DNA from: Fusobacterium mortiferum ATCC 9817
Lineage (GTDB): Bacteria > Fusobacteriota > Fusobacteriia > Fusobacteriales > Fusobacteriaceae
Direction: 5' to 3'
NCBI RefSeq assembly: GCF_000158195.2
Contig: NZ_GL987988.1
Span: 496,226 to 547,531, forward strand
Length of the DNA stretch: 51,306 nt
The notes below the pieces were generated by a model, which was not told the origin of the DNA, searched no databases, and saw only the letters and a program-made list of their open reading frames with translations. The position numbers were made by a program, and so were the translations under genes. Shown here piece by piece: positions 16,195 through 25,714 of the stretch. The stretch's first letter is position 1. Each line of letters starts with the position of its first letter.

Positions 16195-19100
16195 TTAAAA
16201 ACGATATCCAGCTTTTAGCCCAAAGGTAATATTATTATATTCATCATTTGTAGTATAAGTTCCTTCTAATCCATAGTTGATTCCTGAATTTAAAGAAACA
16301 TCATAGTTTAAAACTAATTTTATAGAATTTTTTTCAAATTTGTTTCCTTGGATTTCCATTGAACTAGTAGAATCATTAAATTTACCATTTAGATTTTTAT
16401 TGTCATATCCCAATATACCAAATTTTCCAAAAATACCTCCAGATAGAGTATTTTTAGAGTTAGGGTTAAAGATAGTTTTATTTAAGCTTACTCCTAATTC
16501 ACTATCTAAATAATTATAATTTTGAGCTTTAATATTTAAGGCTAAAGGAGCATTTTTTTCTTTAATATCTTCTTGTGAGATAAATGAATAAGATACTAGC
16601 CCTCTAAAATTAAGTGCTAAGTCATCTTTTAAAGAATATTGATAATTTAATCCTGAGTATAAATTTATTCCATATACATTTGTATTGGAAGTGAAATTGT
16701 TTTCTTGATAATTATTTTTAAACTCTCTATTTACTTCATACTCTCCATACTGTAATCCAAATCCATTTAGCCATTGTAATTTAGGAGTTAAGAAGTTTCT
16801 ATTATATCCACCTAAATACGCACTAACACCTTTAATTTTAGATTCTGTAGTAACCTCTTTAAGGGTATCATTTTTTATTTCATTATGATTAGAAGTAGCT
16901 CCTCCTACAATAAATCCAAAGTTCATATTATTAATTTCAGTCTCATATATACCATAACCACTATAGATATTTCCTTTAAAAGAATCATAAGAGTTTTTAG
17001 TTAAAATACTTCCACCATGTACATAATTTTTGTTAACTGAAAAGTCGTTATTTATATCAAATGGGATAGAAGTAAAAGTAGAGATTTCATCTTTTGCTAC
17101 TTTATTTAGTCTAGAATAAATATTTTTATTTTGAACTTGATTTATAAGAGTTTGTAATTCTTTTAGTACTTCTTCCTGTCTTTGAGTATAGTAAAGAATA
17201 GAGTGTAATTCTTTATAATCAAATATATCTTCTTTATTTTCAAGAGCTTTTAAATCTTTTAAAAGTGCTTTATCTAATGATTCTTCATTTTCAAGTAGAA
17301 CTTTAGAAATAAGTTGTGGAATTTCAAGAGCATATCTCATAATCTCTTTTAAATTATTTTTTTTATCTCCATACTTATCAAACCATCTAATAGCACTATC
17401 TAAAGAAGATAATTTACTGTTTAAACTTTTAACACTATCTATCTTTTGATTTTCTTCATCTAAATGAGATTTTAAAGTTTCAAGTGCATTACTATAAAAC
17501 TTTTTTAAGTTATTATATTTTTCAGTTATTTCATTTTCTGTTAGATTGTCTAAATTATTTATATCATTTTGTAAATTTAAATCAGATATTTTTTGCGATG
17601 TTTCAGATAGATTTAATTCTTTAACTTTAGCTAATTGTTCATGTCTTTTTTGTCCAATAGTAATAACAGTATTATTTTTAAGATTACTAATATTTTCTTT
17701 TATTTTGTCTTCTTCAAGTTTAGAAAAATTAAATTGACCTAAATCTTTTATAATCTCTTCAGCATTTTTTTCTCTAAGATATTTAGCAAGTGTAATATCT
17801 TTTTTTAGTTCTTTTTCATCTTCTTCAGCTGTAAAGTTAGTTCTTTTATTTGTAGTTGTCAAAGTAGCAAAAAGAGATGATAGATGTCCTGAATTTTTAA
17901 TACTTGCATAAACTTCATTTTCTTTATCATTTAACATTTTTAAAGAATCTTTGATATTAACTTTTAAAAGAGTATTTCCCTCAAAATCAGTTTTTTCTAA
18001 CTTATCTAAGGTATGTGCAATTGAATCTGAAATCATAGATATTTTATAATCTAATATTTCTCCACTTTCTCTATCAAAAGCTTCATATTCTAATTTTCTA
18101 CCCATGTTAATAACAGAGTCTTCGCTAATTCTACTAACCATTAATTCAATAGCAAAATCATTCCTATACTTATTATTTAAAATAGAGTGTAAACTTTTAA
18201 AAATAATATCTTTATCTGAATCTTTAAAAGCATGTTGTATTAGATGTCCTTCTTTATTTTTTACTGTAGGGTCAATATCCATTGAAAGAGAAGTTCTTCC
18301 AGAAAGAGAGGCAGAAGAATCAGTTCCAATTTGTCCCCCAACTTTAACCACATCTATATTTTTTAATTGAGAATAAGCTCCTAAAATAACATTAGTACCA
18401 TATTTTCCTGTGAATTGTTCAGTGATAGTAAGTTGATTGTTACCTTCTCCTAAATCTATAATTCCATCTATTCTCCCTTTTCCTCTAAGTTCGATATTTT
18501 TACCTAGGATACCATCAACAAGGTCTTTAGCACCTATAACAAAACTTGTCCACTTACTTTCATCTTCTGTTCCCCACTTATAGAAACCATACTTTTTAGG
18601 AATTTCCATTTGTATATCTAATTCTATTTTTAATATTTTATCATCAGTTTCATCTTTAATTTTGTTATATTTAACATAATTATCAAGTAATTCTTGAACT
18701 TCTTTAGTTTGTTTATCATAATATTTTTTAGCCTCTTCTTTTGAATACCAGCCTCCAGTGAATATATAATGGTCATCAGGTAATCTAGAATCATTTTTTA
18801 TTTTTTCTAATTCTTTTTTTGCTGTTGAATTTTGTTCTTTAAGAGGAGTTAAATCCTTTCTTTTTTGGGCTATTTCACTTTTCATGTTATTTAGAGCTGT
18901 ATCAAATTCTCCACCCTTTTCAAATGGTTTTATCCATTTTTTTTCAAACTCTTCATTTGAAAGTTCATTTTTATCTTTAAAATATTGATTTAAAATTTTA
19001 TTATTGGAATTTTGATTGTTTTTAGCTTCTTCAATAATTTTTTCTAAAGATTTTGTGGAGTTATACCCAGATGATATTTGAGTATATGCTTTGTCATAAT

Positions 19101-20013
19101 TGAATTTATCTTCAATAACTATACTACCATCAGTCTTATATAAGACTTTTCCAGAACTATCATTTGTTCTATTAAAAGAGTCATAGATATAGATTTTTGT
19201 AAAAACTTCATCTTTAAATTGTTTATTTTCATCAGTTTCACCAGGTTGATGCACAGATACTGCTTCTAATTCCCAAAGAACTTTCCATTCTTTTCCATTA
19301 CAAACTGTATATAGCTCTCCGTTTTTATATACAGTTTCAATATCTTTAACTTCTTTTAATTTTTTTTGTAGATATTTTACTACTTCTTCTTTACTTTTTC
19401 CTTGAATTTTAGAATAATAATCATCCATAGAAATATTTAATTGATTTCTTACTCCGGATTCGATACTTTTATATGTCCCTTCTAATAGGTATTTGGTATT
19501 ACTATTTTTATTACTATTTTCTACTTCATTTTCAAAATCTGAAGAATTGACAATTTTTAAATCTTTTACAATATTACCATTTCCAAGATAAACTCTCTTT
19601 TGATTCCCTATTCTTTTATATTGTAACTTATCTAATTCATTTTTAGATAAATTGTTATTAATTAAATCTGAAACATTAAAATATGAATCTGATGTATTTA
19701 TTCCTTTTATTGAAGTAAACTCTTCAATAAATTCATTGTTAGTTGTAAATTGAGCTATTGGAACAATATCAACATCATTATATCCCTCTCCAACAGTAGT
19801 TCCTTTATCTAGATAATCAGAATTTATTCCATTTTGTCTATTTATTTCATCTACCATTCTTAATAAGTCTTCATATGATCCTTTTTCAAAAGTTGTTATA
19901 AATTCAGAATCAACTGAGATTCTAAAATTTCCATCTTTACTGTAGATATCAGTCTCAGAATAACTGTTTTGAGCAGCAATAATTAACATTAACATAATTA
20001 GTTGTTTTTTCAT
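16195..20013 (-). CDS. Autotransporter (type V) with a long helical region
   Basis: This 1272-residue protein has a signal peptide (KKQLIMLMLIIAAQNSYS). Its C-terminal third to quarter is a beta-barrel ending in FGLKAGYRF, with a terminal Phe as in outer-membrane barrels. A short beta-solenoid-like part lies mid-protein (IDLGEGNNQLTITEQFTG, VILGAYSQLKNIDVVKVGG). Most of the remainder, especially about 640-980, is Lys/Glu/Asn-rich and predicted helical. That is unusual, since classical passengers are mostly beta-helix. It is the last gene of a minus-strand run after a TonB receptor (22 bp gap), which hints at a role in haem or metal capture at the surface. Its ligand is unknown. Confidence 0.78.
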   Translation of the reverse strand: MKKQLIMLMLIIAAQNSYSETDIYSKDGNFRISVDSEFITTFEKGSYEDLLRMVDEINRQNGINSDYLDKGTTVGEGYNDVDIVPIAQFTTNNEFIEEFTSIKGINTSDSYFNVSDLINNNLSKNELDKLQYKRIGNQKRVYLGNGNIVKDLKIVNSSDFENEVENSNKNSNTKYLLEGTYKSIESGVRNQLNISMDDYYSKIQGKSKEEVVKYLQKKLKEVKDIETVYKNGELYTVCNGKEWKVLWELEAVSVHQPGETDENKQFKDEVFTKIYIYDSFNRTNDSSGKVLYKTDGSIVIEDKFNYDKAYTQISSGYNSTKSLEKIIEEAKNNQNSNNKILNQYFKDKNELSNEEFEKKWIKPFEKGGEFDTALNNMKSEIAQKRKDLTPLKEQNSTAKKELEKIKNDSRLPDDHYIFTGGWYSKEEAKKYYDKQTKEVQELLDNYVKYNKIKDETDDKILKIELDIQMEIPKKYGFYKWGTEDESKWTSFVIGAKDLVDGILGKNIELRGKGRIDGIIDLGEGNNQLTITEQFTGKYGTNVILGAYSQLKNIDVVKVGGQIGTDSSASLSGRTSLSMDIDPTVKNKEGHLIQHAFKDSDKDIIFKSLHSILNNKYRNDFAIELMVSRISEDSVINMGRKLEYEAFDRESGEILDYKISMISDSIAHTLDKLEKTDFEGNTLLKVNIKDSLKMLNDKENEVYASIKNSGHLSSLFATLTTTNKRTNFTAEEDEKELKKDITLAKYLREKNAEEIIKDLGQFNFSKLEEDKIKENISNLKNNTVITIGQKRHEQLAKVKELNLSETSQKISDLNLQNDINNLDNLTENEITEKYNNLKKFYSNALETLKSHLDEENQKIDSVKSLNSKLSSLDSAIRWFDKYGDKKNNLKEIMRYALEIPQLISKVLLENEESLDKALLKDLKALENKEDIFDYKELHSILYYTQRQEEVLKELQTLINQVQNKNIYSRLNKVAKDEISTFTSIPFDINNDFSVNKNYVHGGSILTKNSYDSFKGNIYSGYGIYETEINNMNFGFIVGGATSNHNEIKNDTLKEVTTESKIKGVSAYLGGYNRNFLTPKLQWLNGFGLQYGEYEVNREFKNNYQENNFTSNTNVYGINLYSGLNYQYSLKDDLALNFRGLVSYSFISQEDIKEKNAPLALNIKAQNYNYLDSELGVSLNKTIFNPNSKNTLSGGIFGKFGILGYDNKNLNGKFNDSTSSMEIQGNKFEKNSIKLVLNYDVSLNSGINYGLEGTYTTNDEYNNITFGLKAGYRF

Positions 20014-20035
20014 AGTTGGTCTCCTTTTAATATTT

Positions 20036-22249
20036 TTAGAATTTTACATTTAATTCAATAAAATAATTTCTTTCAGGTGCTGGAAAAGCTTCAATACTTG
20101 TTTCTCTAAGATTATACTTAGTAGAAGTTAAGTTTTTTACTCCAAGTTTTAAATTAGAATATTCATCTATTTGGTATAGAGTACTTAAGTCAACTGTTCC
20201 ATAGCTATCAATAGTAAATTTTTTAATATTATCTTTATCATCTAATTCTCTAACCTCTTTTTCACTAATATAAGTGTAATTAGCTAATAGAGATAATCTA
20301 TCAGTTAGACTGTATTTCGCTCCTAAAGTTATTTTCATTTCAGGAACCATTGGAATTTTATCATTCTTATTGATATTGATATCACTATCTCCTTTTAAAA
20401 CTTTAGCATTAACTAAAGAAAGAGATTGGTTAAGACTAAGTTTATCAAAATATTGTTCTGTTTGCAATTCAAGTCCCATTCTTCTAGTTTTTCCAATATT
20501 TCTATATTTCCATCTCTTAATAGCTGGATTAGTAACTCCAGATTCAATTAAAGTAATTTCATCTTCTGTATCTGTTACAAAGAATGAAAGAGAAAATAAA
20601 GAATTAAATATATAATCGTTGATACCTAATTCAATAGTATCAGTTATTTCAGAATTTAAATTATTAGCTACATATATAGAAGCAACATTAACAATAGGAG
20701 GAGTTATAATTCCTGTATCAGGATTTTTTAACTGATTATCATGAACTTTATCTGTTAATTGAGTAGCAAAAGGAGTGACAAATCCTCTTTCATATCTTAA
20801 GAAAATATTACCAGTATCTCTATATTTATAAAGAGCTCCTATTTCTCCAGCATAGTTAGTTAAATTTCTATCTGTTTCTATTTCTTGTGTTTTTGCGGCT
20901 AGAAAAGGCATAGAGTTAGGACCATTTTTTCTACTTCCATTGTAACTTGTATATTCTCCACGTATTCCACTAGTAATATCTATATTATCAGTGAGTTCAT
21001 ATTTATTAAAAGCGTAAAGTCCATGTGATTCTTTAGTTAAATCAATATCTACACTATTAATTACAGGTTTTCTATCTTTAGGGTTAAGATTTATATATGA
21101 ATTTCCATCACTATATGTTTTTAAAGTTTCAGATTTAACAAAAGAGTTTCTTTTATTATTTGAACTATAGAAATCATAACCTAAGATAAGGTTTCCATGG
21201 TCATATTCATAATTACTTTTTAATTTTATTCCATATTTTTTTTCAGAAAATTTTGCATTCATAATAGATTTTACATCATAGAAATTATAATGATTTTGTA
21301 CATGGGTATGATTTCTATCACTTGCAATAATTATAATATCATCAATACTTTCAGTAGTGATGTCTCTTTCTTGTTCTTGATAATAGAAGGTAGAAGAGAA
21401 AGTCAAACTGTCATTAAATCTATTTTCATAATCAAAAGTATAGCTACTATTTTCAGTATCTAAATCTAAATTTAATCCTGGAGCAGTTCTATCTTGCTCT
21501 AAAATTTTCTTTGAAACTTGGTTAGTTCCATTCTGATTCTCTCTTGAATTTCTTACTTGAAAACGAATTTTATTTCTATCATTAAATTTATAATCAAATC
21601 CTCCTAAGAATATAATGTTTTCATTTTCTTCAGCTTTACGATATCCTTCACTATTAACATAGTTAAAACCATAGTTAAGATAGAGCTTTTCATTTATATT
21701 TTTTCCACCAGCAAATCCAAAATTTCTAGAATCAAAAGAAGCGTATTTTAGATCCATAAAAAAGTTATCTTTAGTGACATTTGAATTAGTAACAATATTA
21801 ATTACCCCTCCAACAGAACCACTTCCATATAAAGTAGCTCCCCCTCCAGGAATAACCTCAATTTTTTTAATGGTTTCTATGGGTATTGAATTTATAGGAA
21901 GGCTAGCCATAGTTTCTTCAGTAGGGTTGATACTTACCCCATCAACTAGAATTTTAACTCTACTAAGAGATTTTTCTCCACTACCTCTCATATCTACTCT
22001 TGGTCCAAAAGCAGTATTATTAACTACAACTCCAGGTGAGTCTCTAAGAACATCCTCAACATTTTTATAGTTTTTTTCCTGAATTTGTTCTTGAGTAACA
22101 ACATAGGTGTTTTTAATCTCTCTTGGAGCAACAAAAAATTCCCGTTCTGAATAGTTTTTCCTGATAACAGAATCCCCTAAATCAATGTTAACATCGTCAG
22201 CTATACTTAAAGCACTGACAATGAGATAAAATAAAATAATTTTTTTCAT
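20036..22249 (-). CDS. TonB-dependent outer-membrane receptor (second of three)
   Basis: A 737-residue receptor with a signal peptide, then a plug domain (about 45-155) containing VLRDSPGVVVNN, VDMRGSGEKSLSRVKILVDG and KKIEVIPGGGATLYGSGSVGGVINIV. The 22-strand barrel follows and ends in RNYFIELNVKF. A 'TonB box' is not obvious but may lie before residue 45. It is 17 bp downstream of znuB, so it probably belongs to the zinc transporter operon. Zinc or another metal complex is a reasonable guess for the ligand. The Cys-free sequence gives no further clue. Confidence 0.85.
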   Translation of the reverse strand: MKKIILFYLIVSALSIADDVNIDLGDSVIRKNYSEREFFVAPREIKNTYVVTQEQIQEKNYKNVEDVLRDSPGVVVNNTAFGPRVDMRGSGEKSLSRVKILVDGVSINPTEETMASLPINSIPIETIKKIEVIPGGGATLYGSGSVGGVINIVTNSNVTKDNFFMDLKYASFDSRNFGFAGGKNINEKLYLNYGFNYVNSEGYRKAEENENIIFLGGFDYKFNDRNKIRFQVRNSRENQNGTNQVSKKILEQDRTAPGLNLDLDTENSSYTFDYENRFNDSLTFSSTFYYQEQERDITTESIDDIIIIASDRNHTHVQNHYNFYDVKSIMNAKFSEKKYGIKLKSNYEYDHGNLILGYDFYSSNNKRNSFVKSETLKTYSDGNSYINLNPKDRKPVINSVDIDLTKESHGLYAFNKYELTDNIDITSGIRGEYTSYNGSRKNGPNSMPFLAAKTQEIETDRNLTNYAGEIGALYKYRDTGNIFLRYERGFVTPFATQLTDKVHDNQLKNPDTGIITPPIVNVASIYVANNLNSEITDTIELGINDYIFNSLFSLSFFVTDTEDEITLIESGVTNPAIKRWKYRNIGKTRRMGLELQTEQYFDKLSLNQSLSLVNAKVLKGDSDININKNDKIPMVPEMKITLGAKYSLTDRLSLLANYTYISEKEVRELDDKDNIKKFTIDSYGTVDLSTLYQIDEYSNLKLGVKNLTSTKYNLRETSIEAFPAPERNYFIELNVKF

Positions 22250-22266
22250 AAAATTCCTCCTTTATA

Positions 22267-23097
22267 TTATACGTTAAAATTAAATTTCTTAATAATTATA
22301 CTTATTATAAAAATAATTGTAGAAGATAGAATTACAGCTGCCCCTGAAGGAATTGAAAGAGTAAGATAAGCAGGAAGAATTATTCCTAATATGCAGCTGA
22401 GGGTTGAGAATAAAATACTATATCCAATAAAGGCTCTCATTGAATGAGATATATTTTTAGCTGAAGCAGTTGGAATTAAAAGTAATGCTTCACCTAAAAT
22501 AGAACCAACTATTTTTATAGCTCCTATTGTAGTGATACTTAGCAGAATGATAAAAAGATACTCATAAAATTTTATATTTATTTTTCTAGCTAAGGCAATA
22601 CTAGGGTTTATACTGATTAATAAAAATTTATTGTAACAAGGATATAAAATAATAAAAACTAAAACAGTTATAGTTATTAGGATATATATATCTACTTTCT
22701 CAATAGTTAGTATTGAGCCAAAAAGAATATTTTCAATTATATGTGGATTAATTGTTCCAGCTGTATAAGTTAAAAGAGAAGCCCCAATGGAAATAGAGAC
22801 TGCTAAAAAAATTCCAATTAGAGTATCTGAGGCTATATCAGTTTTAGTTTTTGTATATATAATCAAAATTCCAAATAAGATAGAATAACCAAAGGTAGAG
22901 AAGTAAGGAGTCGAATAATTTTCTCCTAATATTATTCCTATAGCTATTCCTGTCATTGCAGCGTGCCCTATGGCTTCAGAATAGAAAGCCATTTTTTTGC
23001 TTACAACAAGTGTTCCAATAATTCCTAACAGTGGTCCTATAAATAAAGCTGAAATAAGAGCATTTGTGATAAAAGAATAATTAAGTATTTCCAACAT
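22267..23097 (-). CDS. znuB: Zinc-type ABC transporter permease
   Basis: An inner-membrane permease of 276 residues in the ABC-3 (ZnuB/MntB/TroC) family, with about eight membrane segments. Family blocks are NALISALFIGPLLGIIGTLVVSKK, EAIGHAAMTGIAIG and LGEALLLIPTASA. Start set at ATG 23097, which follows AGGTGA and begins 5 bp after the ATPase stop; an upstream TTG would overlap the ATPase gene. It forms the channel with the ATPase and the binding protein next to it. Confidence 0.85.
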   Translation of the reverse strand: MLEILNYSFITNALISALFIGPLLGIIGTLVVSKKMAFYSEAIGHAAMTGIAIGIILGENYSTPYFSTFGYSILFGILIIYTKTKTDIASDTLIGIFLAVSISIGASLLTYTAGTINPHIIENILFGSILTIEKVDIYILITITVLVFIILYPCYNKFLLISINPSIALARKINIKFYEYLFIILLSITTIGAIKIVGSILGEALLLIPTASAKNISHSMRAFIGYSILFSTLSCILGIILPAYLTLSIPSGAAVILSSTIIFIISIIIKKFNFNV

Positions 23098-23101
23098 AAA
23101 A

Positions 23102-23794
23102 TCACCTACAAAAAATATTTGAGATTTCTTTTTCAAAAAAATTACTATCTAAAAGATTACAAGCTATATTTGTTTTATTTATACAAGTAACAGTATCAGC
23201 AAATTTTTTTACTTTATATAAATTATGTTCTATCCATAGTATTGTAATTCCTTGTTCTTTAAGTTCTTTTATAAGTGAAATAAAGAAATCTTCTCCATAT
23301 TTATCCATACCAGTTAAAGGTTCATCTAAAATTAAAAAATTTGGTGTAGGGAGAAGAGATTGTAATAATAATACTCTTTGCCTTTCTCCACCAGATAAAG
23401 TTGTAAAAATTGAATTTCTTTTATCATATAGTTTAAATTTTTTTAAAAGATTATCAACCTGCCTTTGCTTTTTAAAATCAAAACCTAAAAAGCAGGGGGA
23501 CGTTTGAGAATTAATAGATATAAATTCATTAACAGTCAAGGGGATAGAATTATTAAGATTGATATGTTGAGGGAGATATCCAATGATATTTTTATGATTA
23601 TTTTGGAAGGTAATATCCCCTTGAAAGTTAAGTTCTTTTAAAATACATTTTATAAGAGAACTTTTACCCCCGCCATTAGGTCCAATTAAGCAATGAATTT
23701 CCCCTTTCTTAATCTTGAGATTAATATTTTCTAAGATAGAATTATTACCAATAGAAAGGTTTAAATTTTTAATTTCTAGTTCATATTTTTCCAT
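23102..23794 (-). CDS. znuC: Zinc-type ABC transporter ATP-binding protein
   Basis: A 230-residue ABC ATPase with Walker A GPNGGGKSS, Q-loop YLPQHIN, signature LSGGERQRV, Walker B FLILDEPLTGMD and the switch His in WIEHN. It powers the adjacent permease in the cytosol. Gene order binding protein, ATPase, permease is that of znuACB loci. The gap to the binding-protein gene is 11 bp. Confidence 0.85.
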   Translation of the reverse strand: MEKYELEIKNLNLSIGNNSILENINLKIKKGEIHCLIGPNGGGKSSLIKCILKELNFQGDITFQNNHKNIIGYLPQHINLNNSIPLTVNEFISINSQTSPCFLGFDFKKQRQVDNLLKKFKLYDKRNSIFTTLSGGERQRVLLLQSLLPTPNFLILDEPLTGMDKYGEDFFISLIKELKEQGITILWIEHNLYKVKKFADTVTCINKTNIACNLLDSNFFEKEISNIFCR

Positions 23795-23805
23795 TTTTTA
23801 TCCTT

Positions 23806-24738
23806 TTATTTTTCTTTTTTTAGAGCAGAGACAATTTCATTTAAGTCTTGAGAAATCATCTCTTCAAAACTTTCAGCAGAATAGGAACCACCAGTCATAT
23901 GATAAAGTTCTTTGATGTCTGCTCTAGTTTCTCTTTTTAAAATTTCCATATATTTATTTTTTAATTGTTTTTCACCAAAAATAACTTTAATATTTTCAGC
24001 TTTTAATTTTTTTATAATATGTTGTAAATGTACTATGCTAGGTTCTACTCCATGTGCTGGCTCAATAACTATATCGACTTTTTTTCCAAATTCTTTAAAA
24101 AGATAGTCATAACCTGCATAAAAAGTAACAACTTTAAAGTTAGAGATATCTATATCTTTGATTTCATTAAGAGCATCTTTTTTTAGTTTAGCTAAACGAT
24201 CAGTATATTCCTTTGCATTCTTTAAGTAGAATTCTCTGTTTTTAGGATCTAATTTTCCTAATTGATCTGCAATATACTCTATTTGCTCAATAGACTCAGT
24301 TATAGAGATATAGGTATGGGAATTTACTTCCTCATTATGTGAATGTTCAAGATGATGTTCTTCTTCATGCACATCATGATTATGTTCGTGGGTACATATT
24401 CCTTCTGTATACATTAATTTTATATTTTTGTTAGCTTCAATAATTGGGATATTTTTTCCACTCATTTTAAGCAGCTTATAGATAAAACTATCATGACCCA
24501 ATCCATTTATAACTATAGTATCAAGGGAAGATATTTTTTTCATATCTTCAACTGTAGGACTGTAGTTATGTGAATTATAAATATCTAATCTAACAGGCGT
24601 GATAATCTCTGCTCTGTCTTTAACAATATTAGCTACAAAACTATAGTAAGGTTGTAGAGTAACTCCAATTTTTATTTTTTCTTCAGCAAAAGAGAAAAAA
24701 GAAAGTATAGTAAAAAGTAAAATTGTAATTTTTTTCAT
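23806..24738 (-). CDS. znuA: Zinc-type ABC transporter substrate-binding protein
   Basis: A periplasmic cluster A-I binding protein. Signal peptide KITILLFTILSFFSFA, metal-site His in SHNYSPTVEDM, a His-rich loop between about 128 and 158 (THEHNHDVHEEEHH, LEHSHNEE), and EPAHGVEPS followed by FGEKQLKNK. The His-rich loop is a mark of zinc, as opposed to manganese, proteins. I chose ATG 24738 because a signal peptide begins there and AAGGTT lies upstream; the earlier ATG at 24780 would add a polar tail. A perfect palindrome at 24768-24782 lies in its leader. Confidence 0.85.
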   Translation of the reverse strand: MKKITILLFTILSFFSFAEEKIKIGVTLQPYYSFVANIVKDRAEIITPVRLDIYNSHNYSPTVEDMKKISSLDTIVINGLGHDSFIYKLLKMSGKNIPIIEANKNIKLMYTEGICTHEHNHDVHEEEHHLEHSHNEEVNSHTYISITESIEQIEYIADQLGKLDPKNREFYLKNAKEYTDRLAKLKKDALNEIKDIDISNFKVVTFYAGYDYLFKEFGKKVDIVIEPAHGVEPSIVHLQHIIKKLKAENIKVIFGEKQLKNKYMEILKRETRADIKELYHMTGGSYSAESFEEMISQDLNEIVSALKKEK

Positions 24739-24767
24739 AGTATTATAACCTTTCTGAAAAACTAAAT

Positions 24768-24782
24768 TTTTGATTATCAAAA
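24768..24782. promoter_or_regulatory. Candidate metal-repressor operator before znuA
   Basis: TTTTGATTATCAAAA is a perfect 7-1-7 palindrome, the geometry used by Fur-family repressors (Fur, Zur, PerR). It begins 4 bp after a TATAAA (24792-24787), so a bound repressor would block the start site. The actual repressor is not identified. Confidence 0.5.
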
Positions 24783-24787
24783 TAATT

Positions 24788-24816
24788 TTATAAAGAAATA
24801 GGAACTGTAAAGTTCC
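24788..24816 (-). terminator. Short hairpin between the FecB-like gene and znuA
   Basis: GGAACT-TTAC-AGTTCC (minus strand, 24816-24801) is followed by a T-rich run. It may end the FecBCD-type operon in part. It also overlaps the likely -35 of znuA. Confidence 0.45.
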
Positions 24817-24822
24817 ATCTCT

Positions 24823-25713
24823 TTAATTATTTTTTAAATTTTCTAACTCTTTATATAATTCTTCAACTGCCTCAAAAATTCTTGGAGAACCTCTAAGAAT
24901 TTTTGTAGAATCTACAATAAAAAGATTATTGTTTTTTCCAGCAGTTGTTTCCTTAACTATTATATTACTATTTAAAATATCTTCAGGTTTAGAAATACTC
25001 ATTGCTCCAGCTAAAAAATCTGGGTTTTGTTGTAATAAAAACTCAGGGGATATAATAGGTTTATCTCCAACTAAATTATCTGCTAGATTTTCAATTCCTA
25101 GAAGAGATAATATCTGTCCAGGAAGAGATTTAGAGTTAAAAGCCATCATAGGAGAAGTTGAATATAGCACTGTTCCTTTCATATTAAGTGGCTGAGCAGT
25201 AATTTTAGATTTTATATTATTTAATTTTTCAATAGATTTATTGTAAAGCAAATCAGCATTTTCTTCATTTCCAGTAAGCTTACCATAAAGTTTTATATTA
25301 TTTAAAATATCATTAAAACTATTAGCTTCAACAACTATATAAGGAATGTTGAAAGGTTTTAATGTATCACCTAGTTTTGGAGACATAGCATTTATTAAAA
25401 CTAAGTCAGGAGAGAAAGAAAGTATTTTTTCAACACTACTATTATTAATATGTCCTACATTTGGTAGTAATTTTACCTTCTCTTCAGGATAAATTTTACT
25501 TCTTGCTATAGTTCCAATAGCAGCAATATGGTTTTCAGCCCCAATTAAATATAGAGTTTCTATTACTGCAGGATCTAAAACAACTATTTTTTTATACTCT
25601 TTAAGTTCAATCTTATTATTATAACTATCTATAACTTGATTATTTTCTACTTTTAGAGCAGAAAAAGATAGAGAGTATAGTATAAACATAAAAGAAAAAA
25701 TTATTTTTTTCAA
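24823..25713 (-). CDS. FecB/HmuT-type ABC substrate-binding protein
   Basis: A 296-residue periplasmic binding protein with signal peptide KKIIFSFMFILYSLSFSA. The two-lobed cluster A-II fold shows as KKIVVLDPAVIETLYLIGAENHIAAIG, FSPDLVLINA, PYIVVEANSFNDILNN and a C-terminal IFEAVEELYKEL. This family carries haem, cobalamin or siderophores. It starts with TTG at 25713 behind GGAGG, 1 bp after the ATPase stop. The haem-rich neighbourhood and lack of a cobalamin riboswitch favour haem. Confidence 0.82.
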   Translation of the reverse strand: MKKIIFSFMFILYSLSFSALKVENNQVIDSYNNKIELKEYKKIVVLDPAVIETLYLIGAENHIAAIGTIARSKIYPEEKVKLLPNVGHINNSSVEKILSFSPDLVLINAMSPKLGDTLKPFNIPYIVVEANSFNDILNNIKLYGKLTGNEENADLLYNKSIEKLNNIKSKITAQPLNMKGTVLYSTSPMMAFNSKSLPGQILSLLGIENLADNLVGDKPIISPEFLLQQNPDFLAGAMSISKPEDILNSNIIVKETTAGKNNNLFIVDSTKILRGSPRIFEAVEELYKELENLKNN

Positions 25714-25714
25714 T

